The notes beneath the pieces were generated by a model. The model saw only the letters and a program-made list of their open reading frames with translations, was not told the origin of the DNA and did not search any database. A stretch of DNA of 13,941 nucleotides from UBA668 sp052034175 (GTDB lineage: Bacteria > Actinomycetota > Acidimicrobiia > Acidimicrobiales > Ilumatobacteraceae): assembly GCA_052034175.1 (NCBI GenBank), contig JBPOIX010000089.1, forward strand, positions 1-13,941, read 5' to 3'. The position numbers and the translations under genes are program-made. Shown piece by piece: positions 6,367 through 12,766 of the stretch. The first letter of the stretch is position 1. Every line of letters begins with the position of its first letter.

Positions 6367-6397
6367 TTGTCACTCTGGGTGAACCTTTCACTACACT
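6367..6397 (+). promoter_or_regulatory. Candidate promoter with internal palindrome, GGDEF-like gene
   Basis: TTGTCA (6367-6372) and TACACT (6392-6397) form a sigma-70-like pair, but with a long 19-bp spacer. The spacer holds a perfect palindrome, GTGAA-CCT-TTCAC (6379-6391), directly abutting the -10, a position suited to a repressor or activator. The predicted start of transcription is near 6404, giving a 5' leader of about 25 nt before the GTG at 6430. Below it, GTTCGAAC at 6408-6415 is a second short palindrome. Confidence 0.35.
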
Positions 6398-6429
6398 GCT
6401 GGAGAGAGTTCGAACACGGCGAGTGATGG

Positions 6430-7986
6430 GTGACAGTGGCGGCATCGTTGACATCCGGCGTGCACCACCCGGTGGGTGGCCAGGTCGACCCGGCGCGTCT
6501 GCACACGGCCATGGTGGTCGTGGGTGCGGTGCTCACCGGCCTGGTGCTGGTCGGCTCGCTGGTGGACGGCAGCTCGGGCTCGATCGCCTATGTCGCCTCG
6601 CTCGGCATGACCGCGCTCGTGATCCTGCTCGTGGCGATGCAGCACCAGCGCCAGGCCAGGGCGTGGCGGCTGGTGGGCATCGGAATCACCGTGTGGGCCG
6701 CGACCGGCTTCATCCTCACTGCCAAGATCGACGCCGAGTGGACGGAGATCCCCGACCTGGTGATCTCCCTCGGCTACACGATCGGGTATCTGCCGGTCCT
6801 CGTCGGCCTCACCGAGTTGACCGATCCTCAGGTGAAAGTGCGCCGCTGGAGCGGCTTGCTGGACGGGGTGCTGATCTTCCTGGTGCTCTACGGCGTGTTG
6901 TGGCTGCTCGTGGTGGAGATGTACGCCTTCGACAGCAGCCTGCCGAGGCTCGACCGGGCCTTCAGCGCCCTGTACCCGGCGGGCGATCTGGCGATCGTGA
7001 TGCTGGTCGCTCGCATCTTCGTCGGTCGGGCGGCGCGGCGACGGGTGGCGCTGTTGTTGGCGGCCGGCGCGATCCTCTGTGCCCTCGCCGACACACTCCT
7101 GCTCACCCTCTACCTCATCGACCCGTGGGGCGCGTTCCCGATCACCGATCTGCTGTACCTCACGGGGCTGGCCTGCTACGCCGGGGCTGCAATGTGGAGC
7201 CTGCTCCCTCCGCCGCCCGTTGCCGCGGAACATCACGGGTCGAGCCGGCTGCCACTGGTGATCACGACGGCGGCCGTGGTGCCGGCGCTGGTGCTGCTCG
7301 GGGTGGTCTCCTTCAGCGACCGCCAGGTCCAGCCGGTGCCCGTGGCCGTCTGGCTGGCCGCGCTCGTCCTCGTGCTGGTGTTGCGGGCCACAGCGGGGGT
7401 GCGGGCACTGGAGCGTGCCCACCAGCAGGCCCTGTGGCTGGCGTCCCACGACCTTGCCACCGGCGCCTTGCTCCGCCCGGCCTTCCTCCACGAGGTCTCC
7501 GAGGGCAGCCTGCGAGAGCGCAGCGGCACCGTCATCCTGCTGGAGGTCCAGGGGATCGGGGTGCTGGCCGACGCGGCAGGCCTGGACGCCGCGGATGCGG
7601 TCTTGGAGACCACTGCCGCCCGGCTACGCGCCGCGGTCGGCGGCGACGCCCTGTTCGCCCGGCTCACCCACGATCGGTTCGCCGCGTTCATGCGGGCCTC
7701 GGACTTCGGCCGTGGTCGTCAGGTGGTGGCTGCGCTGGAGAAGCTGCTCGCCGAGCCGGTGACGGCGGGTGGCAGCGTCCTGCATCCGGTGGTGTGCGGC
7801 GGCGTGGCCCAAGCGGACGGCGCGGTGATCGATGTGCTGGCCGGCGTCCGCCGGGCGACCGTGGCCCTGCAGCAGGCTCGCCTCACGGGTGCGTCCCGGG
7901 TGCTGTTCGATGCCGATGTCACCGGGCGGGCGGAGCCGGTGACCACCCAACCGCAGGCCCGCAGCGCCCGGCTGCCCGTCGGCTAG
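6430..7986 (+). CDS. Ten-helix membrane protein with degenerate GGDEF domain
   Basis: This 518-residue protein has about ten hydrophobic helices (near 24-46, 52-71, 79-97, 109-127, 144-166, 185-199, 204-229, 238-259, 274-295, 302-322). A short linker follows, and then a cytoplasmic domain (about 335-495) with the order of a diguanylate cyclase domain. HDLATG at 340-345 replaces the usual HDPLTG entry motif. The catalytic GGDEF position reads THDRF (413-417, ARLTHDRFAAF). The arginine of the RxxD inhibitory site appears to be valine (VGGD). It therefore probably makes no c-di-GMP and may be a sensor or binding platform. Only a GTG at 6430 (or 6436) can start it, since a TGA lies just upstream. 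The stop overlaps that of the epsilon subunit. The ligand is unknown. Confidence 0.82.
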   Translation: MTVAASLTSGVHHPVGGQVDPARLHTAMVVVGAVLTGLVLVGSLVDGSSGSIAYVASLGMTALVILLVAMQHQRQARAWRLVGIGITVWAATGFILTAKIDAEWTEIPDLVISLGYTIGYLPVLVGLTELTDPQVKVRRWSGLLDGVLIFLVLYGVLWLLVVEMYAFDSSLPRLDRAFSALYPAGDLAIVMLVARIFVGRAARRRVALLLAAGAILCALADTLLLTLYLIDPWGAFPITDLLYLTGLACYAGAAMWSLLPPPPVAAEHHGSSRLPLVITTAAVVPALVLLGVVSFSDRQVQPVPVAVWLAALVLVLVLRATAGVRALERAHQQALWLASHDLATGALLRPAFLHEVSEGSLRERSGTVILLEVQGIGVLADAAGLDAADAVLETTAARLRAAVGGDALFARLTHDRFAAFMRASDFGRGRQVVAALEKLLAEPVTAGGSVLHPVVCGGVAQADGAVIDVLAGVRRATVALQQARLTGASRVLFDADVTGRAEPVTTQPQARSARLPVG

Positions 7987-8171
7987 CGGAACGGGCGGTC
8001 GCGGCGCGCCGGCAGCGGCTTGGCCCACCAGCGGGCGCTGAAGCGCCACGTCGGCACGCGAGCCGCGGCGTCGTGCACCAGCAGCACGGGCTTGGGCCAC
8101 AGGGCTTCGGCGGCGGCCACGATGGCCGCGGCCTCCTCGTCGGTGGGTGCGGGTGTGATCTCGGCGTTCAT
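7983..8171 (-). CDS. Acyl-CoA carboxylase epsilon subunit (AccE-like)
   Basis: This 62-residue peptide follows the carboxylase beta gene by 10 nt on the same strand. It has a TPEE-like acidic helix (PTDEEAAAIVAAAEAL) and ends with PTWRFSARWWAKPLPARR, the W-R-x-S-x-R-W motif of actinobacterial epsilon subunits. Known epsilon peptides stabilise the complex between the biotinylated alpha subunit and the beta hexamer and raise activity. The ATG at 8171 is the only sensible start. There is no Shine-Dalgarno sequence; the spacer contains the palindrome GGCGCGCC, so coupling to the beta gene is likely. Its TAG shares the CTAG at 7983-7986 with the convergent membrane-protein gene. The family is short and poorly conserved, but the context makes the call strong. 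Confidence 0.85.
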   Translation of the reverse strand: MNAEITPAPTDEEAAAIVAAAEALWPKPVLLVHDAAARVPTWRFSARWWAKPLPARRDRPFR

Positions 8172-8181
8172 CGGCGCGCCA

Positions 8182-9738
8182 TCACAGCGGCACGTTGCCG
8201 TGCTTGCGACGGGGCAGCTCGTCGCGCTTGCTGCGCAGCATGCGCAGGCCCTGCACGATCTTCTGCCGGGTCTCGGCGGGGTCGATGACGTCGTCCACGT
8301 ACCCACGCTCGGCGGCGTTGTACGGGTTGGCGTACTTCTCGGTGTACTCGGCCACCAGTTCGGCGCGCCGGCTGACGGGGTCCGCCGCCTGCTGCAGCTC
8401 GCGGCGGTAGACGATCTCGACCGCGCCCTGCGGCCCCATCACGGCCAGCTCGGCGGTCGGCCAGGCATACGCCAGGTCGGCGCCGATGGACTTGCTGTTC
8501 ATCACCACGTACGCGCCGCCGTAGGCCTTGCGGGTGATGATCTGGATGCGCGGCACGGTGGCCTCGCAGTAGGCGTACAGCAGCTTGGCGCCGTGGCGGA
8601 TGATGCCGCCGTACTCCTGGTCCACACCCGGCAGGAAGCCGGGCACGTCCACGAACGTGAGCAGCGGGATATTGAACGCGTCGCAGGTGCGCACGAAGCG
8701 GGCGGCCTTCTCGCTGGACTCGATGTCCAGCACGCCGGCCAGGATCATCGGCTGGTTGCCGACGATGCCCACGGGCTGCCCGTCCACGCGGCTGAAGCCG
8801 CACACGATGCTCTTCGCCCAATGCGGGAAGTACTCGAAGAACTCGCCGTCGTCGACGACTTCCTTGATGACCTTCTTCATGTCGTACGGCTGGTTCGGGC
8901 TGGGGGGCAGCACGTCGCGCAGGCTCTCGCACAGACGGTCGGGGTCGTCGCCGGTGTCCAGGCTGGGCGGCTCCTCGAGGTTGTTGCTCGGCAGGAACCC
9001 GAGGAGGAAGCGCACGTCGTCCAGGCAGGCCTTCTCGTCGGCCGAGACGAAGGTGGCCACACCGCTCTTGCTGGCGTGGCTCATCGCGCCGCCGAGCTCC
9101 TCGAGCGTGACTTCCTCGCCGGTGACCGTCTTCACGACGTCCGGGCCGGTGATGAACATGTGGCTGGTCTCGCGCACCATGAAGATGAAGTCGGTCATCG
9201 CCGGGCTGTACACAGCACCACCGGCGCACGGCCCGAGGATGACACTGATCTGCGGCACGACGCCGCTGCTGAGCACGTTGCGGTAGAAGATGCCGCCGTA
9301 GCTGGCCAGGCTGACCACACCCTCCTGGATGCGGGCGCCGGCGCCGTCGTTGAGGCCGACCACCGGGGCGCCGACCTTGAGCGCCATGTCCATCAGCTTG
9401 TGGATCTTCTCCGCGAAGACCTCGCCGAGTGCGCCGCCGAAGACGGTGAAGTCCTGGCTGAAGACGAACACCTTGCGACCCTCGATGGTGCCCCAGCCGG
9501 TGATGACACCGTCGGTGTACGGGCGCTCCTCCAGGCCGGCCGCATGGGCCCGGTGGCGGGCCAGCAGGTCGAGCTCTTGGAAGCTGCCCGGGTCCATCAG
9601 GTACTCGATGCGCTCGCGGGCCAGCAGCTTGCCCTTTTCGTGCTGGCGTTCGACCGATCGCGGCGAGCCGGCATTGAACGCCTGCTCCCGCCGCTGGCGG
9701 AGGTCCTCGAGCTTGTCGGCCATCGGGTTACTTGTCAC
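8182..9738 (-). CDS. Acyl-CoA carboxylase carboxyltransferase (beta) subunit
   Basis: This 518-residue biotin-dependent carboxyltransferase (AccD/PccB family) moves CO2 from carboxybiotin to an acyl-CoA. The N-domain loop GPCAGGAVYSPA (about 169-180) and the C-domain motif KAYGGAYVVMNSKSIGADLAYAWP carry the paired oxyanion sites; the C-terminus KHGNVPL is typical. At the position equal to Asp422 of Streptomyces PccB (counted from the C-terminus) this protein has Val411, so strict propionyl specificity is doubtful. The GTG at 9738 is preferred because TAGCGT lies 8 nt upstream, the leaderless pattern of its neighbours. The ATG at 9723 is the alternative (513 residues) and has no Shine-Dalgarno. 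The epsilon gene follows; the biotinylated alpha subunit is not in the window. Confidence 0.95.
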   Translation of the reverse strand: MTSNPMADKLEDLRQRREQAFNAGSPRSVERQHEKGKLLARERIEYLMDPGSFQELDLLARHRAHAAGLEERPYTDGVITGWGTIEGRKVFVFSQDFTVFGGALGEVFAEKIHKLMDMALKVGAPVVGLNDGAGARIQEGVVSLASYGGIFYRNVLSSGVVPQISVILGPCAGGAVYSPAMTDFIFMVRETSHMFITGPDVVKTVTGEEVTLEELGGAMSHASKSGVATFVSADEKACLDDVRFLLGFLPSNNLEEPPSLDTGDDPDRLCESLRDVLPPSPNQPYDMKKVIKEVVDDGEFFEYFPHWAKSIVCGFSRVDGQPVGIVGNQPMILAGVLDIESSEKAARFVRTCDAFNIPLLTFVDVPGFLPGVDQEYGGIIRHGAKLLYAYCEATVPRIQIITRKAYGGAYVVMNSKSIGADLAYAWPTAELAVMGPQGAVEIVYRRELQQAADPVSRRAELVAEYTEKYANPYNAAERGYVDDVIDPAETRQKIVQGLRMLRSKRDELPRRKHGNVPL

Positions 9739-9746
9739 GGGGTGCA

Positions 9747-9752
9747 ACGCTA
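9747..9752 (-). promoter_or_regulatory. -10 element of leaderless promoter, carboxylase beta/epsilon genes
   Basis: TAGCGT on the minus strand lies 8 nt before an in-frame GTG at 9738 and 23 nt before the ATG at 9723. The 8-nt spacing matches that before the GNAT gene and decides for the GTG start. Confidence 0.45.
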
Positions 9753-9787
9753 GTTCCCGCGCGCCCCGCGCTGCACATGAGGGGTGC

Positions 9788-9791
9788 GAGG
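9788..9791 (+). promoter_or_regulatory. Ribosome binding site of the DNA ligase gene
   Basis: GAGG lies 8 nt upstream of the GTG at 9800. No TANNNT hexamer sits 6-8 nt before this start, so this gene appears to have a conventional leader, unlike most unit heads here. Confidence 0.4.
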
Positions 9792-9799
9792 ATGGCACG

Positions 9800-10885
9800 G
9801 TGACGCTGCCGCTGGACCCGCCGCTCGCCCCGATGCTGGCCAAGCTGGCCGACACCATCCCCGAGGGTGAGGGCTGGTTGTACGAGCCGAAGTGGGACGG
9901 CTTCCGTTGCATCGTGTTCCGCGACGGCGACCGCATCGAGCTGGCCAGCCGCAACGAGAAGCCGTTCAACCGCTACTTCCCCGAACTGCTGGAGCCGCTC
10001 CTCGCCGGCCTGCCCGAGCGGTGTGTGGTGGACGGCGAGATCGTGCTCCCCGCCGCGGACGACCGCGGGCTGGACTTCGACGCGCTGCAGCAGCGCATCC
10101 ACCCCGCGGAATCCCGCGTGCGGCGGTTGGCCGCGGAGACACCCTCCAGCTTCGTGGCCTTCGACCTGCTGGCCCTCGGCGATGCCAGCCTGCTCGCCAC
10201 CCCACTGGCGGAACGCCGCCGCCGGCTGGCGGAGATGCTGGCCGCGGCCGAGCCGCCGCTGTACCTGTGCCCGGCCACCACCGACCCTGCGGTGGCGCAG
10301 CGGTGGTTCACCGAGTTCGAGGGTGCCGGGCTGGACGGGGTGATCGCCAAGCGGTTGGCCGACCCCTACACCCCGGACAAGCGGACGCTGGTGAAGGTCA
10401 AGCACCGGCGCACCGCGGATTGTGTGATCGCCGGCTACCGCATCCACAAGGACGGCAAGGGTGTCGGCTCGCTCCTGCTCGGCCTGTTCGACGACGACGG
10501 GGTGCTGCACCATGTGGGCGTGACGGCCTCGTTCACCGCCGCGCGGCGGACGGAGCTGTTGGCGGAGCTGGAGCCCCTGACCCATGAAGCCCTCGGCGCG
10601 CATCCGTGGCGCGAATGGGCCGAGTGGATGGCCGCGGCGGTGGAAGGTGGGCAGCGGATGCCGGGCGGTGGCAGCCGGTGGAACGCCGGGAAGGACCTCA
10701 GCTGGGTGCCGCTGCGCATCGAACGGGTGGCGGAGGTGACCTTCGGCCAACTGCAGGAAGGCCGCTTCCGGCACGGCAGCACCTTCCTGCGCTGGCGCCA
10801 GGACCGCACGCCGGAGAGCTGTCGGTACGCCCAACTGGAGGTGGCCGCCCCCGTCCCCTTCGCCGATGTCGTGGGCCGTCACTGA
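9800..10885 (+). CDS. ligC: ATP-dependent DNA ligase, LigC type
   Basis: This 361-residue protein seals DNA nicks using ATP. Motif I is EPKWDGFR, with Lys31 as the adenylated residue. Later motifs are CVVDGEIV (III), SFVAFDLLAL (IIIa region), GLDGVIAK (IV) and LVKVKHRRTADCVIAG (V). An OB-fold C-terminal domain runs from about 220 to the end (FLRWRQDRTPESCRY). The size and early motif I match mycobacterial LigC, a small ligase without primase or nuclease domains, rather than LigD. In mycobacteria LigC is dispensable and linked to repair. The GTG at 9800 is used because homology begins at TLPLDPPLAPMLAK and no upstream start is close. No Ku or primase gene is adjacent. Confidence 0.93.
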   Translation: MTLPLDPPLAPMLAKLADTIPEGEGWLYEPKWDGFRCIVFRDGDRIELASRNEKPFNRYFPELLEPLLAGLPERCVVDGEIVLPAADDRGLDFDALQQRIHPAESRVRRLAAETPSSFVAFDLLALGDASLLATPLAERRRRLAEMLAAAEPPLYLCPATTDPAVAQRWFTEFEGAGLDGVIAKRLADPYTPDKRTLVKVKHRRTADCVIAGYRIHKDGKGVGSLLLGLFDDDGVLHHVGVTASFTAARRTELLAELEPLTHEALGAHPWREWAEWMAAAVEGGQRMPGGGSRWNAGKDLSWVPLRIERVAEVTFGQLQEGRFRHGSTFLRWRQDRTPESCRYAQLEVAAPVPFADVVGRH

Positions 10886-10894
10886 CCTCGAGCA

Positions 10895-10917
10895 GACCTG
10901 CCGCGGGTGGGCCGGTC
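10895..10917. terminator. Candidate bidirectional hairpin terminator
   Basis: GACCTGCC (10895-10902) pairs with GGCCGGTC (10910-10917) with one mismatch around a 7-nt loop, in the 36-bp gap between the ligase stop and the convergent CopC-CopD stop. There is no T-tract. Position between converging genes supports a terminator role; stem quality is moderate. Confidence 0.4.
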
Positions 10918-10921
10918 GGGG

Positions 10922-12727
10922 CTAGGTGGTGGCGGTTGCGGTGGCCGGGGCCTCGCCGCCGACCAACACGTTGGTCTGCCCGACGATGTTCGTGCCGACC
11001 CGGACGACCACGGTCCAGATGCCCGGAATCCCGAGCACGAACCCGGCCGACTTCGGCATCACCACCGCGCCGCTTCCGGTGAGGGGCAGGTTGAGGATGG
11101 TGAGGGTCGCGCCCCCACTGGCCGGAGGCGGGATGAAGTCCACTTCCAGGCCGGTGAGCCCGGTGGCCGGGGCGTAGACGTCGATCCGCACGTCGTTGGC
11201 GCCGACGGACTCGCTGAACGCCACGCCGATGTCGGCGCTGAGGGAGGAGTTGGCGAAACGGTGCGACGCCCTCAGGTCGAACGCGCTGGACCCGGAGTCC
11301 ACGAGGCCGGCGGGCGTCAGCGCCAGCAGCCACGACGTGAACAGCAGGACCACGACGCCGAGCACCGTCTCGATGCGCAACGCGCGCCGCAACCTGGCTG
11401 CGAGGGGCACCGTCATCGCCCGGGCGCGGGAGGCCCGCTGGTTGATGAAGCGCCGGGTCTCCAGGGCAACGAACACCATCAGCGCCACGAAGAGTGCCTT
11501 GATGATCAGCACCCGGCCGTGGCTGGTGTCGAAGATGGCGCCCTGGTCGAGGAGGAACATCTGCCCCACCCCGGTGGCGACCGTCACCATCAGGGCGGGC
11601 ACGGAGAGCCGCCCGAACCCGCGCACAGCGTGGACGAGGTCTTCCTCGCCCGGCCCGCTGAGCACGACCTGGATCATCAGCACCAGGCCGCCCAGCCAGA
11701 CGGCCATCGCCGCCGAGTGCAGCAACCCGACACCCAGTTCGATCATCCCGAACTGGTCGCGGCTGAAGGCGATGGTGCACACGGCGATGGCCGGCGGGGC
11801 GAGGGCCAGCGGCTGGTTGGCGGGGTCGATGGCGCGCTCGGGGCGCAGGACCACATAGCCGGTGGCTGCCACGCTCAGGAAGCGCACCAGGGTGGCGGCC
11901 CCTGCGCGGGAGTCCATCAGGCCACCCCACGCCGTCGGCATCAGCGATGCGCCGAGCCCGTCGCCGGTGATCTGGCTGGTGAGGGCGCCGGCGAACAGCG
12001 CCGTGGCCACGAGTGTGAGGATCCAGGTGAGGCGCAGGAACTTCACCGTCACGAGGTATTCCACGCCCTCAGGCCAGGCGAGGGCGATGACGGCCAGCGA
12101 GCCGAACAGCGCGGCCAGGCCGAGCGTGCTGAGCAGGCGGAACAACCCGAGCGGCCCGCTCGAGCTGCCGCTCTCCGCCGTGGCGGCGGAGTCGGTGGTG
12201 CCGCTTCCACCCGGCGCCGGGGTGGTGGCCGCCGTGGTAGTGGTGACGGCGGTGTCGGGTGTGGCGCCCGCCACGGTGGTGGTCGTGGCGGCGGCAGTGG
12301 TGGTGGTGACGACTGGGTCGTTGGCGATCGTGAAGCTGATCGTGCCGCTTCCGGCCGGTTGCAGGCTGGTGTCGGTGACGCTCCAGGCCACCGTGCAGGT
12401 GCCCTTCGGCAGCGGCGGTACGTCCGCACTGAGGGTGACCCGGTCGCTCAGGAGGATGGCCGTGCTGATGGCCACCGGGCTGGCCGCCTCGCCGGTGGGC
12501 CCACACGTCATGCTCACGGAGTGCTTCGTGCCGAGCGGGGTGGCGAAGGTCAGGGTGATCGCCGCCGGCGATTGGTCCAGGGTGGCGCCCTCCGCCGGAG
12601 TGGACGAGGTGAGCGTGTTGTCGGCGGCCGCGGCGGGCTGCGCGACGAGCAGCGCGACAAGCCCACCGGTGAGGAGGGCGAGCAGCCAGCGCAGCGCTGG
12701 GCGAGCGGTGGAGCGGAGCTCAGTCAT
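10922..12727 (-). CDS. CopC-CopD domain fusion, membrane protein
   Basis: This 601-residue protein starts with a signal peptide (hydrophobic 12-34, cleavage near PAAAA-DN). Next come a CopC-like beta-sandwich (about 36-136; SSTPAEGATLDQSPAAITLTF), a Thr/Ala/Ser-rich linker (about 139-192), about eight membrane helices (196-472) holding a CopD-like segment (GLLHSAAMAVWLGGL, His337), and an extracytoplasmic beta-rich tail (about 484-590). The family handles copper at the membrane, including uptake. However, mature CopC proteins normally begin A-H-A with a copper-binding His; here it reads A-D-N, so metal binding is doubtful. Cys75 and Cys111 may form a disulfide. The ATG at 12727 follows TAGCGT by 12 nt. 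The domain call is good; a copper role is inferred. Confidence 0.85.
   Translation of the reverse strand: MTELRSTARPALRWLLALLTGGLVALLVAQPAAAADNTLTSSTPAEGATLDQSPAAITLTFATPLGTKHSVSMTCGPTGEAASPVAISTAILLSDRVTLSADVPPLPKGTCTVAWSVTDTSLQPAGSGTISFTIANDPVVTTTTAAATTTTVAGATPDTAVTTTTAATTPAPGGSGTTDSAATAESGSSSGPLGLFRLLSTLGLAALFGSLAVIALAWPEGVEYLVTVKFLRLTWILTLVATALFAGALTSQITGDGLGASLMPTAWGGLMDSRAGAATLVRFLSVAATGYVVLRPERAIDPANQPLALAPPAIAVCTIAFSRDQFGMIELGVGLLHSAAMAVWLGGLVLMIQVVLSGPGEEDLVHAVRGFGRLSVPALMVTVATGVGQMFLLDQGAIFDTSHGRVLIIKALFVALMVFVALETRRFINQRASRARAMTVPLAARLRRALRIETVLGVVVLLFTSWLLALTPAGLVDSGSSAFDLRASHRFANSSLSADIGVAFSESVGANDVRIDVYAPATGLTGLEVDFIPPPASGGATLTILNLPLTGSGAVVMPKSAGFVLGIPGIWTVVVRVGTNIVGQTNVLVGGEAPATATATT
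12218..12313. repeat. Low-complexity stretch encoding the Thr/Ala linker
   Basis: On the plus strand this is a run of GGTGGTGGT/GGCGG-like triplets; on the coding strand it encodes ACC/GCC-rich codons giving repeated V-T-T-T-T-A-A units (residues 139-170 of the CopC-CopD protein). It looks like a flexible, possibly glycosylated, extracytoplasmic linker that grows and shrinks by slippage rather than a mobile repeat. Confidence 0.6.
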
Positions 12728-12739
12728 CGCAATACCCCC

Positions 12740-12745
12740 ACGCTA
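12740..12745 (-). promoter_or_regulatory. -10 element, CopC-CopD gene
   Basis: TAGCGT on the minus strand lies 12 nt before the ATG at 12727, predicting a leader of about 5 nt. It stands 8 bp from the divergent dnaX -10, so the two promoters overlap almost completely and may compete. Confidence 0.45.
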
Positions 12746-12753
12746 GCCATCGG

Positions 12754-12759
12754 TAGGCT
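12754..12759 (+). promoter_or_regulatory. -10 element of leaderless promoter, dnaX
   Basis: TAGGCT, then 7 nt, then the ATG at 12767. This is the same spacing as for msrA and the TetR gene, and predicts a leaderless dnaX mRNA. Confidence 0.55.
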
Positions 12760-12766
12760 CGCATCG

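Noticed and set aside
6408..6415. GTTCGAAC palindrome as a possible LexA/SOS box or tRNA T-loop
   Set aside because: Actinobacterial SOS boxes have GAAC before GTTC with a 4-bp gap, the opposite order to this site. No tRNA stems surround it.
5367..8288. A 973-codon open frame on the plus strand
   Set aside because: It runs antisense through the metallophosphoesterase and out of frame through the membrane-protein gene. Its translation is Arg/Gly/Ala-rich with no recognisable domain; high-GC DNA produces such open shadow frames.
8020..9753. A 577-codon open frame antisense to the carboxylase beta gene
   Set aside because: The sense strand encodes an unmistakable carboxyltransferase with all motifs. 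The antisense product is His/Val/Ala-rich and without domains.
12218..12313. GGTGGT-rich stretch as a CRISPR or mobile repeat
   Set aside because: There are no spacers or regular unit length, and it is in frame as a Thr/Ala linker of a secreted protein.
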